Source: Candidatus Butyricimonas faecavium (GTDB lineage: Bacteria; Bacteroidota; Bacteroidia; Bacteroidales; Marinifilaceae). Taken from it: a stretch of DNA of 64,000 nt. Positions 33,973 to 42,185 of the stretch are shown here, piece by piece. The stretch lies in the NCBI GenBank assembly GCA_944321125.1, contig CALUKD010000016.1:1-64000 (forward strand), in the 5' to 3' direction. Numbering within the stretch: position 1 is the first letter of the stretch; every line of letters begins with the position of its first letter. The notes below the pieces were generated by a model, which ran no database searches, had not been told where the DNA came from, and worked only from the letters and a program-made list of their open reading frames with translations. Position numbers and translations under genes: made by a program.

Positions 33973-35291
33973 TTTTGTGATTGTGCTTCCAAGGTTTCAA
34001 TTCTTTTGTATTGAATCTTTTTGATTCGTCGATTGTCGACTTCGAGGATCTTGAATTGGTGTTCCTTGTAAGTGATCACTTCGTCTTTATGAGGGAGTTC
34101 TCCCTTGATTTCTAGGATCAAGCCGGCCAAAGTGTCGGCATCACCTTCCACTTCTTGGAAAGAATCCTCTTCGATGTCCGTGATTTTGTAAAAGTCGTTT
34201 AGTAGTGTGGATGCCTCGAAAATGTATGCTCCGTTTTTGTCTCGCGTGTACACAATTTCCTGCTCATCATATTCATCATTAATATCGCCCACGATCTCCT
34301 CGATAATATCTTCCATCGTGACAATGCCGGTCGTTCCCCCGTATTCATCAACAACGATCGCCAAGTGTACCTTCTTCGTTTGGAACTCTTCTAGGAGGTC
34401 ATTGATTTTCTTGGTTTCTGGAACAAAATAAGCCGGACGGATTAAGGTTTGCCAGCGAAAGTCCTCTTTCTCATCCAGATGTTGTAATAAGTCCTTCACG
34501 TAGAGGATTCCCGTGATGTTATCCAAATTTTCTTCGTACACGGGCATGCGCGAGTAGCCGTGTTCCGTGATAATCTCTTTCACTTGGCGGTAGCTTGAAT
34601 TCCCGTCAATGGCGATTACATTGATACGGGGACGGATGATATCTACCGCATCAATATTACCGAAACGAACGATACCTTCCAGAATGTCTTTTTCTTCGTT
34701 GATAGCCGTGTCCTTGGTTAATTCTAAGGCTTTGGATAGTTGGTCAATGGATAGATTATCCTTTTTATCCATGCGTTTGCTGATAATAGAGGTTGAACCG
34801 ATTAAAAAGGCGGATAGCGGGCGGAATAGGTAAGATAAGAAGGTTAGCGGGCCTGCCATGAAAATCACCATGCTCAACTGGGAACGGTTGGCGTATAATT
34901 TAGGAATGATTTCTCCGGTCAGTAAGATGACGAAAGTGACTACGATCACTTGAATAATAAAACCTAACGTGGGATAAGCAGAGAAATCAAATAATGAATT
35001 TACCAGATAGGTGGACAACACGACAATGGCTACGTTCACGAAATTGTTGGATATTAAAATCGTGGCAAGTAACCGATTGGGTTTCTGTTGTAGGTTGCAG
35101 GCCTTTTCATACCCGTTGTCTTCCAAGTATTTCAATTGCGAGGGAGAAAGTGAGAAATAGGCAACTTCCGAACCGGAAATTAATGCCGAGCATAATAATA
35201 AAAACAATAAAATGATAATGAAAATTAAATCAATGAGGGTGAATGCACCTGTAAAAATCTGCCCAGCAAGGGGAATATAATCTGTGTCCAA
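33969..35291 (-). CDS. gldE: Gliding-motility-associated protein GldE (DUF21/CBS/CorC)
   Basis: Inner-membrane CNNM/CorC-type protein, a magnesium/cation transport or sensing family; GldE is the Bacteroidetes subtype. The 440 residues have a DUF21 membrane domain (about 15-195, starting with the four hydrophobic segments after LLCSALISGSEVAYFSLSP), a CBS pair (about 210-335, VIAIDGNSSYRQVKEIITEHGYSRMPVYEE) and a CorC_HlyC domain (about 345-430, EVEGDADTLAGLILEI). ssb lies upstream on the same strand, the common Bacteroidetes order. gldD is not present next to it, and the genome portion seen shows no gliding genes, so the role is probably envelope/cation-related. Confidence 0.88.
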   Translation of the reverse strand: MDTDYIPLAGQIFTGAFTLIDLIFIIILLFLLLCSALISGSEVAYFSLSPSQLKYLEDNGYEKACNLQQKPNRLLATILISNNFVNVAIVVLSTYLVNSLFDFSAYPTLGFIIQVIVVTFVILLTGEIIPKLYANRSQLSMVIFMAGPLTFLSYLFRPLSAFLIGSTSIISKRMDKKDNLSIDQLSKALELTKDTAINEEKDILEGIVRFGNIDAVDIIRPRINVIAIDGNSSYRQVKEIITEHGYSRMPVYEENLDNITGILYVKDLLQHLDEKEDFRWQTLIRPAYFVPETKKINDLLEEFQTKKVHLAIVVDEYGGTTGIVTMEDIIEEIVGDINDEYDEQEIVYTRDKNGAYIFEASTLLNDFYKITDIEEDSFQEVEGDADTLAGLILEIKGELPHKDEVITYKEHQFKILEVDNRRIKKIQYKRIETLEAQSQN

Positions 35292-35335
35292 AATTTATGT
35301 AATTGGTTAAACTTAAATATCGCCGAAAGATACAT

Positions 35336-35460
35336 ATAAAAACTAAAAGATAAAAGATAAAAACTAAAAGTTTGAAGTAAAAGATTCCAAACGAATGGAT
35401 CTGGCTTTAAACAATTAGTTTCTGTCTTTTTATCTTGTAACTTTTATTTTTTAGTTTAGA
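35336..35460. repeat. Inverted clusters of CTAAAAG-type words
   Basis: AACTAAAAGATAAAAG words fill 35339-35375, and the reverse-complement style (CTTTTATTTTTTAGTTT) fills 35431-35457, up to the ssb stop. This gives an AT-rich inverted arrangement between ssb and gldE. The same words recur near 53917. Confidence 0.5.
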
Positions 35461-35869
35461 ACGGGAGATCATCACTGTCGTCACTACCGCTTAAATCGGG
35501 AGCTTGTGGCATATGTGTGTCTTGAGGTTTATCCCCGTTATCTTGTTTGCGGGATAGCATCTGGAAGTTATCCCCATAAATTTCGGTTGTGTACCTTTTC
35601 ACTCCATTCTGGTCATCCCAAGAACGTGTTCTGATACGTCCCTCGATGTAAAGCATCATTCCTTTACGAACGTATTTTTCGGCTATTTGAGCCAGATTGC
35701 GCCAGAGAACGATATTGTGCCATTCAGTTTGAGTTACACGTTCTCCGTTTTTATTGTTGTACACCTCCGACGTGGCAAGGCTGAATCTTGCCACGGCAAT
35801 ACCTCCTTCGAGGTATTTTACGTCTGGGTCTGCCCCGACATTACCGATAAGAATAACTTTGTTTACCAT
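35456..35869 (-). CDS. ssb: Single-stranded DNA-binding protein
   Basis: Binds and protects single-stranded DNA in replication and repair. The 137-residue protein starts MVNKVILIGNVGADPDVKYLEGGIAV and has the OB-fold core (FSLATSEVYNNKNGERVTQTEWHNIVLW) and an acidic C-terminal tip ending DDLPF, which recruits partner proteins. Length is normal. It is upstream of gldE and divergent from the HU gene. Confidence 0.95.
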   Translation of the reverse strand: MVNKVILIGNVGADPDVKYLEGGIAVARFSLATSEVYNNKNGERVTQTEWHNIVLWRNLAQIAEKYVRKGMMLYIEGRIRTRSWDDQNGVKRYTTEIYGDNFQMLSRKQDNGDKPQDTHMPQAPDLSGSDDSDDLPF

Positions 35870-36145
35870 GTATATATGTATGGATTAAAATTTGTCACAA
35901 ATTACGGAATAATTTTGGAGAAAAAAAATAATCCTTATGCTATCTTGTTATGATTCGTGATTTATTCCAGCTTGTGAAAAGTGACAATGTTGTTGTTACC
36001 GATTTAAACGAGGGGGCAGTTAAGGTAAAGGTTTGCTGAAAAAAGTGGTGTGGGGTATGTGTCCGATGTTGACAATTAAATATATAGAACGCAAAAAATA
36101 TTGACAAAAATGCGGTAGTTTGTTTCATTGTTTGTGGAAAAGATA
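35870..36145. other. Gap between ssb and HU, no gene assigned
   Basis: In Bacteroidetes mutY often lies here next to ssb; I find no mutY coding sequence or obvious remnant. A 29-codon frame (35950-36039, plus strand) is present but lacks support. Otherwise the stretch holds divergent promoters. Confidence 0.4.
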
Positions 36146-36153
36146 TATATTTG
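36146..36153 (+). promoter_or_regulatory. -7 box of the HU promoter
   Basis: TATATTTG is a perfect TAnnTTTG; a TTTG at 36119-36122 is 23 bases upstream, a slightly long spacing for the -33 element. Confidence 0.55.
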
Positions 36154-36210
36154 CAGTCTGAAATCTAGAAGAATCGAAATATAATATTGAATATTAAATA
36201 CTTAAAGAAA

Positions 36211-36495
36211 ATGACAAAGGCGGACATCGTGAATGAAATTTCGAGAACCACTGGTATCGAGAAAGCTGCGGTACAAACTACAGTTGAAGCTTTTATGGAA
36301 GCAATCAAAGGTTCTGTGATTGATGGAAAAAATGTATATTTAAGAGGTTTTGGAAGTTTTGTGGTAAAAAAGAGAGCTGAGAAAACCGCTCGTAATATTT
36401 CTAAAAATGTAACGATCAAGATTCCTGAACACTTTATTCCTTCGTTCAAGCCTTCGAAGAGTTTCGTCAATCAGGTGAAAGATCAAGTAAAATAA
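36211..36495 (+). CDS. HU/IHF-family DNA-binding protein
   Basis: Nucleoid-associated protein that bends DNA. The ATG at 36211 gives MTKADIVNEISRTTGIEKAAVQ, the typical start; a TTG at 36187 is in frame but not needed. The 94-residue protein shows the conserved beta-arm region (YLRGFGSFVVKKRAEKTARNISKN) and a C-terminal part with IPEHFIPSFKPSKSF. It is followed 16 bases later by the 29-residue basic peptide gene, and both precede ribonuclease G, an arrangement I recognise from Bacteroidetes. Confidence 0.94.
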   Translation: MTKADIVNEISRTTGIEKAAVQTTVEAFMEAIKGSVIDGKNVYLRGFGSFVVKKRAEKTARNISKNVTIKIPEHFIPSFKPSKSFVNQVKDQVK

Positions 36496-36511
36496 AGAAA
36501 GGAGTGAAATT

Positions 36512-36601
36512 ATGCCAAGCGGAAAGAAAAGAAAGAGACATAAGATGGCCACTCACAAACGGAAAAAGAGACTGAGAAAGAACAGACACAAGAAGAAGTA
36601 G
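36512..36601 (+). CDS. 29-residue Lys/Arg-rich peptide, AURKAIP1/COX24 (mS38) type
   Basis: A very short, strongly basic peptide (starts MPSGKKRKRHKMATHKRKK, ends RKNRHKKK) encoded between HU and ribonuclease G. It matches the small Bacteroidetes proteins annotated as AURKAIP1/COX24-domain; the mitochondrial homologue is ribosomal protein mS38, so a ribosome-bound role is likely (family knowledge plus inference). Translation has a clear Shine-Dalgarno (AGAAAGGAG at about 36496-36504), which is unusual in this phylum, where most genes lack one. It is too short for ordinary ORF calling but its composition and position make it credible. Confidence 0.85.
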   Translation: MPSGKKRKRHKMATHKRKKRLRKNRHKKK

Positions 36602-36626
36602 TCATCGTTTGTGAGTTAGAGATTAT

Positions 36627-36656
36627 AAACCTAAGGGCTATGCCTTTAGGTTTATT
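36627..36656 (+). terminator. Hairpin and T-run after the HU/COX24-like genes
   Basis: AAACCTAAGGGC (36627-36638) pairs with GCCTTTAGGTTT (36642-36653) with one G-T pair and a 3-base loop, then ATTTTG. It lies immediately before the ribonuclease G start, so it could end the HU operon or control entry into rng. Confidence 0.7.
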
Positions 36657-36683
36657 TTGATTAATACATTAATTGATCAGGTA

Positions 36684-38231
36684 GTGAATACTGAGTTAGT
36701 CATAGATGTAAAAGCGGAAGAAGTAGTCATCGCTTTGTTAAAAGATAAGCGATTGGTAGAGTTGACAACGGAGAAGACTAGCGTTAAATTTGCGGTAGGT
36801 GACATTTACTACGGGAAAGTGAAGAAAATCATGCCCGGTTTGAATGCGGCTTTCGTTAATGTCGGCTATGAAAAGGATGCCTTCCTGCATTACCTTGATC
36901 TCAGTCCCCAGTTTTATTCTTTGGATAGCTATATAAAGCAATGTATAGCCCGGAAGGGGATGCCTGTAGCCAAGTTAAAACTGGAGCCGGAAATCAGTAA
37001 AAACGGGAAGATCGGGGATGTGCTTTCTGTCGGTCAATATGTTGCCGTACAGGTTGCCAAAGAACCTATTTCCACCAAGGGCCCGCGTTTAACCTCCGAG
37101 TTGAGTATAGCCGGGCGTCACCTAGTTCTGATGCCTTTCTCGGAAAAGGTATCCGTGTCACAAAAGATAAAATCAGTCGAGGAACGAAAGCGTTTGAAGA
37201 GACTGATTGAAAGTATACGCCCCAAGAATTTTGGAGTGATCGTGAGAACTGTCGCCGAAGGCAAGAATGCCGAGCTATTTGACAGTGAATTAACAGAACT
37301 TGTTGAGCGTTTTGAAACTGCGTTCAAACACCTTCGGGATATAGAACCTCCCAAGTTAATTCTAGGAGAGATCGACCGGACCAGCGTTATTCTCCGGGAT
37401 ATATTGAATCCCTCGTTCGAGAATATTTATGTGAATGATTTAGCATTGAGTAAAGAAATTAAGCGTTATATCAGCACGATAGCTCCGGAAAAAGAAGGTA
37501 TCGTTAAATTTGTATCTACCGAGATTCCTATTTTTGATCATTTTGGGGTGGACAAACAAATCAAGTCTTCGTTGGGACGTACCGTTTCATTTAAAAATGG
37601 GGCTTATCTTATTATAGAACACACGGAAGCTTTTCACGTGATAGATGTGAATAGCGGTAATCGAGTGAAACTGGGTGACGATCAGGAATCAAATGCTCTG
37701 GAGGTAAACTTGGCTGCTGCCGATGAAGTGGCTCGTCAACTGCAATTACGAGATATGGGGGGGATTATCGTGATCGATTTTATTGATATGCAACAGGCGG
37801 AAAACCGTCAGAAGTTGTTCGATAAAATGCGTTCGGCGATGGAATTAGATAGAGCCAAGCATACAATACTTCCCTTGAGTAAATTCGGGTTGATGCAGAT
37901 TACTCGCCAGCGAGTACGTCCGGAAATGACAGTGACAACCACGGAGACTTGTCCCGTGTGTCATGGAACCGGTAAAGCTGATGCCGCTGTTCTGGTAATT
38001 GATAAAATTGAGGACCAGCTTGAATTTTTAGTCGTGGAGAAGAAAATCAAAAATCTGGTCTTGAAAGTACATCCCTTTGTGGAGGCGTATTTGAAAAAAG
38101 GTTTCTGGTCTTTGCGTAGGAAATGGGCTTTTAAGCACCATATCCATTTGAGGGTAATCGGAGTTCCCTCTTTTTATATTTACGAATATAAGTTTTTTAA
38201 TCGTTTTAATAGAGAAATAGAACCTGAGTAG
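36684..38231 (+). CDS. rng: Ribonuclease G
   Basis: Single-strand-specific endoribonuclease of the RNase E/G family that matures 16S rRNA and decays mRNA. No ATG is available. The GTG at 36684 gives (M)NTELVIDVKAEEV, which matches the usual start of Bacteroidetes homologues; the TTG at 36657 is in frame and possible. The S1 domain covers about 35-125 (GDIYYGKVKKIMPGLNAAFVNVG), the catalytic core includes the acidic segments VIDVNSG and IIVIDFIDM, and the zinc-link CPVCHGTG lies near residue 430. About 515 residues is normal. A hairpin just upstream may affect expression. Confidence 0.92.
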   Translation: MNTELVIDVKAEEVVIALLKDKRLVELTTEKTSVKFAVGDIYYGKVKKIMPGLNAAFVNVGYEKDAFLHYLDLSPQFYSLDSYIKQCIARKGMPVAKLKLEPEISKNGKIGDVLSVGQYVAVQVAKEPISTKGPRLTSELSIAGRHLVLMPFSEKVSVSQKIKSVEERKRLKRLIESIRPKNFGVIVRTVAEGKNAELFDSELTELVERFETAFKHLRDIEPPKLILGEIDRTSVILRDILNPSFENIYVNDLALSKEIKRYISTIAPEKEGIVKFVSTEIPIFDHFGVDKQIKSSLGRTVSFKNGAYLIIEHTEAFHVIDVNSGNRVKLGDDQESNALEVNLAAADEVARQLQLRDMGGIIVIDFIDMQQAENRQKLFDKMRSAMELDRAKHTILPLSKFGLMQITRQRVRPEMTVTTTETCPVCHGTGKADAAVLVIDKIEDQLEFLVVEKKIKNLVLKVHPFVEAYLKKGFWSLRRKWAFKHHIHLRVIGVPSFYIYEYKFFNRFNREIEPE

Positions 38232-38256
38232 GTGTTTTTACTTACAGTTTTATTAT
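38228..38256 (+). terminator. Weak terminator at the end of rng
   Basis: GTAGGT (38228-38233) and ACTTAC (38240-38245) form a six-pair stem with one G-T pair, followed by AGTTTTATT. The stem overlaps the stop codon. Confidence 0.45.
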
Positions 38257-38291
38257 TCCATCTTAAAACGATGTTAAAATAGTACCATGAA

Positions 38292-38330
38292 TTTGTGAGA
38301 GAACAAATTATGTGGTACTTTTGTGACCAC
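38292..38330 (+). promoter_or_regulatory. dsbD promoter with an overlapping dyad
   Basis: TTTG (38292-38295) and TACTTTTG (38316-38323) are 20 bases apart, the best -33/-7 match in the window. GTGGT (38312-38316) and ACCAC (38326-38330) flank the -7 box as an inverted repeat, a possible operator. Confidence 0.65.
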
Positions 38331-38392
38331 TGTGTGATAATGCATACGATTTCGAGAAGCATGCAAATTGATGTTTTATTAAATAATTTTTT

Positions 38393-40420
38393 ATGAAAAA
38401 GAGACTATTGACGTTGATCTTTACGTTGTTCGTGGGAACCTTTTCGGTTTTCGCTCAAATGTCTGACCCGACAAGTTGGACGTTTTCCCAGAAGAAAACC
38501 GGGGATAACGAATACGCTTTAACTTTTAAAGCAACCATTCAACCTGGGTGGACGGTTTATTCCATGTCAACCCCGGCAGGTGGTCCCATGCCTACATCAA
38601 TTACCATTGAGAAAGTGGGAGAGGGGATCGAATTAGTGGGTACGGCTGAGGAGAGTGAACCAAGTAAAAAGCATGATGATGTTTTCGGAGTCGATGTGTG
38701 GTATTATTCAGATAATTACACTGTAACTCAAAAGATCAAAGTTACCGATCCTTCCATTACTACCGTGAAAGGGAGTGTTGAGTTCCAAGCTTGTCAAGAA
38801 GGTGCTTGTGTACCGGGAGAAAAAGATTTCTCGATAGAGTTGGGGAATAAAGGTGCTGAAAAGTCTGCTGTTGCCGCAGCCGATGAGACTAAGAAAGAAA
38901 CCGAAGATGATTCCTTGTGGTTATTCTTCTGGGTTGCTTTCGGTAGTGGATTGTTAGCTGTTGTGATGCCTTGTGTGTTCCCGATGATCCCGATGACTGT
39001 ATCTTTCTTCATGCACGGGGATAGTAATAAAGCGAAAGCAAAAGCAAAAGCAATTTTCTTTGCCTTGTCAATCATTGGTATTTATACCGCTTTAGGATTG
39101 ATTATTTCTTTCTTGTTGGGACCTGGATTTATCAATTGGTTGAGTACGAACTGGTTGCCTAATATTTGCTTCTTTATTATATTCATGATTTTTGCGGCTT
39201 CTTTCTTTGGAGCATTCGAGATTGTGTTACCGTCTTGGTTAGTAAATAAATCAGATAAACAAGCTGATAAAGGTGGTTATATCGGAGCCTTTTTCATGGC
39301 TTTCACGTTAGTATTGGTATCGTTCTCATGTACCGCTCCTATCGTGGGTACCGTGTTAGTTGAGGCTGCACGAGGATCAGTATTGCGTCCGATCATCGGT
39401 ATGTTAGGATTCTCTATCGCCGTGGCTTTACCTTTTGGATTTTTCTCGTTCTTCCCTTCAAAATTAAGCAATCTTCCGAAATCAGGAGGTTGGTTGAACT
39501 CAGTGAAGGTGGTATTAGGATTTATCGAGGTAGCCCTTGGATTCAAGTTTTTGATGGTAGCAGACCAGACTTATCACTGGGGATTGTTAGACCGTGAGGT
39601 TTACATTGCTATCTGGGTGGCCGTGTTCACGTTACAAGCATTATACTTGATGGGTAAAATCAAATTCGCTCACGATAGTGACTTACCATATATCGGAGTT
39701 CCTCGTTTGGTGATGATTATTATTACCATGTCATTCGTAATCTATTTGATCCCGGGTATGTTTGGGGCTCCGTTGAAAGCTTTGGCCGGATACTTCCCGC
39801 CGCAGGAAACGATTGACTTCGATATCAACCGTATTGTACGAGAGAATGCAAAAGAGATTATGAAGAGTGGCGTGCAGATAGGCGGAACCCAAGGTGCTGC
39901 TAGTGCAGCTTCCAATGAGCCGGTAAAATACTCTGACTTCTTACACTTGCCTCATGGACTAGATGGTTATTTTGATTATGATCAAGCATTGAAGGCTGCA
40001 CAAGCTCAGAATAAACCTTTATTCATCGACTTTACCGGTCACGGTTGTGTGAACTGTCGGGAGATGGAACAGAGTGTTTGGTCTGACCCTCGTGTACTTG
40101 AAATGTTGAAGAATGATTATATCATTGTGGCTCTTTACGTGGATGATAAGACTAAATTGCCAGCAGAAGAGGTATATGTTTCAGAGTATGACGGAAAGAA
40201 GAAAAACACTCTTGGAAAGAAGAATACGGACTTCCAAATCAAACAATTCGAGTCAAATGCCCAACCGAATTATATCTTGTTAGATAGTCGTAAAGGTAAC
40301 GAGAAAGTATTGAAACCGCATGTATTACAACCTGCTAGAGGTTATAATAAAGATCGGGATGCTTTCGTGAAATTCTTACAAGATGGTTTGAAAGAGTATA
40401 AAGCTCGTGCCGGAAAATAA
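38393..40420 (+). CDS. dsbD: Thiol:disulfide interchange protein DsbD
   Basis: Inner-membrane electron carrier that passes reducing equivalents from cytosolic thioredoxin to periplasmic thiol proteins. The 675 residues have a signal peptide ending near FAQM, a DsbD-alpha domain (about 25-155, with FQACQEGACVPGEKD), eight or nine membrane helices (about 175-475) with the conserved cysteines of the CcdA-like core (VMPCVFPMIP and VSFSCTAPIVG), and a C-terminal thioredoxin domain (about 535-675) with the motif GCVNC. All three modules are intact. It stands alone with its own promoter and terminator, and would be the natural electron source for the TlpA-like proteins of the left end. Confidence 0.93.
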   Translation: MKKRLLTLIFTLFVGTFSVFAQMSDPTSWTFSQKKTGDNEYALTFKATIQPGWTVYSMSTPAGGPMPTSITIEKVGEGIELVGTAEESEPSKKHDDVFGVDVWYYSDNYTVTQKIKVTDPSITTVKGSVEFQACQEGACVPGEKDFSIELGNKGAEKSAVAAADETKKETEDDSLWLFFWVAFGSGLLAVVMPCVFPMIPMTVSFFMHGDSNKAKAKAKAIFFALSIIGIYTALGLIISFLLGPGFINWLSTNWLPNICFFIIFMIFAASFFGAFEIVLPSWLVNKSDKQADKGGYIGAFFMAFTLVLVSFSCTAPIVGTVLVEAARGSVLRPIIGMLGFSIAVALPFGFFSFFPSKLSNLPKSGGWLNSVKVVLGFIEVALGFKFLMVADQTYHWGLLDREVYIAIWVAVFTLQALYLMGKIKFAHDSDLPYIGVPRLVMIIITMSFVIYLIPGMFGAPLKALAGYFPPQETIDFDINRIVRENAKEIMKSGVQIGGTQGAASAASNEPVKYSDFLHLPHGLDGYFDYDQALKAAQAQNKPLFIDFTGHGCVNCREMEQSVWSDPRVLEMLKNDYIIVALYVDDKTKLPAEEVYVSEYDGKKKNTLGKKNTDFQIKQFESNAQPNYILLDSRKGNEKVLKPHVLQPARGYNKDRDAFVKFLQDGLKEYKARAGK

Positions 40421-40443
40421 TTTATTGAATTAATTCTATAATG

Positions 40444-40480
40444 AAGGAGCTATGGCTGTGAGGGCATAGCTCCTTTTTTG
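40444..40480 (+). terminator. Rho-independent terminator of dsbD
   Basis: AAGGAGCTATG (40444-40454) pairs with CATAGCTCCTT (40465-40475), followed by a T-run to 40479. Confidence 0.9.
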
Positions 40481-40588
40481 GTCTAAAGTTAAACTATCCT
40501 TTCTTTTAAGCGTGACCATGTACATAACAAAAATTGGTGTTTAGAGTTATGGGTTAAGGAGAGATTGATGGGAGGTAGTTTATATATT

Positions 40589-41815
40589 TCAGACTTCTCC
40601 GTTCACATTCAGTTTTCCAACTTGTAACAGGGAAGGAATACAGAACGATATTATACCGATGGTTAATATAACTATTCCGCCAATTACGAACGTGTTGGTA
40701 ATTCCTACATGATCGGCAATAAACCCGGTACTCATTAATCCGAACATGGAGGGGAGCATACTAAGGCTCATGTATATGGAAAATACTCGTCCGAGTATTG
40801 CCGAGTTGATTTTCGTTTGGATAACAGCAGTGAACGAGGCAAAATATAACGATCCGATCACGCCTTCAAATGCGGTAAACACGACAAACCAGATAAAAGC
40901 ATCGGGGGGTAACAGGCCAGAAGCCATGAGACTTGCTCCTAAGAGGATGTATGTTAGGTTGATTAGTGTGATTTTGTTGATCTTGTATTGTTTAATACTC
41001 AATGCTACTCCTCCCAATAAGGCCCCGACTCCCCAAATAACTTCAATTAGACTCATTTGGAAAGCATCCCCCGAAAAATGATTGAGGGTCATTAAGGGGA
41101 AAAGTACGCTGACTGGCATGATGAAAAATGTGGCTATGATTGAGAGTATTAATAATAATGGCATTCCCTGGTGGCTGATTACTTCTCGTTGAGCTTCTTT
41201 TAGATCTTGAAGGACATTATTTTTCCCCGTATGTCCACTAGGTTGTGGGTTTGGTATTTTGACGAAGGCCAACGAGGTACAAGCGAGTATGGCACCAAGC
41301 ACGTCGAGCATGAGTACGACAGGCATCGCTAGAGTGGTAATAGCCAAGGCTCCTAAGGCTGGTCCGGCTATATTACAGGCAGAGTTAATCATCTGGTTGA
41401 TCCCGGCGATTCGTAATAGTTGTGATTCTGGAGCGAGTAGCGGAATCGATGCCTGCATGGAAGGAGCGTGAAAAGATGAACCTACTGACCGTAGGGCCAG
41501 CAACAAGTATATTTGCCAGATTTCCGCCTGTTCAAAATAAAATAAAGTGGCAAGAATAAGCGTCCAGAAAGCGATGAAGCTATCAGATAAAATCATGATT
41601 TTCTTTCTGTTCCATCGATCAATAAATACTCCGGAGAACATACCTAAGATGCCTTGCGGTAACATGGCGGCAATCGTGGCAAAGGCTAAAGTTTCTGCTG
41701 ATTTAGTTTCAAAAGTTAGCCATAAGATAATGGCAAAATTAACGAGTGAACTGGTTAGTATAGAGAAAAACTGTCCTGTCCATATAATAGCGAATACCTT
41801 TTTCCAGTTATTCAT
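40589..41815 (-). CDS. MFS efflux transporter
   Basis: Twelve-helix inner-membrane exporter of 408 residues. It has the MFS motif A variant GMFSGVFIDRWNRKKIMILSD between helices 2 and 3 and the family start FAIIWTGQFFSILTSSLVNFAIILWL, which resembles macrolide- or siderophore-type exporters (MefA/EntS-like). The C-terminal half has GRVFSIYMSLSMLPSMFGLMSTGF. The substrate cannot be predicted. It stands alone and is divergent from the helicase gene. Confidence 0.88.
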   Translation of the reverse strand: MNNWKKVFAIIWTGQFFSILTSSLVNFAIILWLTFETKSAETLAFATIAAMLPQGILGMFSGVFIDRWNRKKIMILSDSFIAFWTLILATLFYFEQAEIWQIYLLLALRSVGSSFHAPSMQASIPLLAPESQLLRIAGINQMINSACNIAGPALGALAITTLAMPVVLMLDVLGAILACTSLAFVKIPNPQPSGHTGKNNVLQDLKEAQREVISHQGMPLLLILSIIATFFIMPVSVLFPLMTLNHFSGDAFQMSLIEVIWGVGALLGGVALSIKQYKINKITLINLTYILLGASLMASGLLPPDAFIWFVVFTAFEGVIGSLYFASFTAVIQTKINSAILGRVFSIYMSLSMLPSMFGLMSTGFIADHVGITNTFVIGGIVILTIGIISFCIPSLLQVGKLNVNGEV

Positions 41816-42185
41816 GGTAATTTTATATCAATATTAAAAGTGAGAAAAACAACAATACCTTGAAACTTCCCTTTAGTTTGAGAAATTTTTAAAAAGTCCG
41901 GAGAAATTTTTCCGGGATTGAATTAGGCGCAAACCGGATACGGAATGCCCATTATGAAGTTTTGAAATCTCATAGATGGTATTGTATATAATTTTTACAA
42001 ATATACGAATTTATGAGGAGTAATCCTAAAAAGTAATCGAAAATGTCAGAAGATATGTATAAATCGATAAATTAATTAGAGATTATTCTTCTATTGTGAT
42101 AAGAATAGATTATTTTCATACCTTTGTACAAATTGTGTGTCTGTGAAGGCCGAATGAAATGATAATCCGAGTAAAACCTTGATTC
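41816..42185. other. Divergent promoter region, MFS exporter and helicase
   Basis: No gene seen. A small dyad CCGGA/TCCGG lies at 41898-41915. The plus-strand promoter of the helicase is at 42094-42126. Confidence 0.45.
42094..42126 (+). promoter_or_regulatory. Promoter of the helicase gene
   Basis: TTG at 42094-42096 and TACCTTTG at 42119-42126 are 22 bases apart, close to the Bacteroidetes layout, 59 bases before the start codon. Confidence 0.5.

Noticed and set aside
35950-36039. 29-codon plus-strand frame between ssb and HU
   Set aside because: No Shine-Dalgarno, no neighbour spacing and no compositional bias, in contrast to the 29-residue peptide at 36512.
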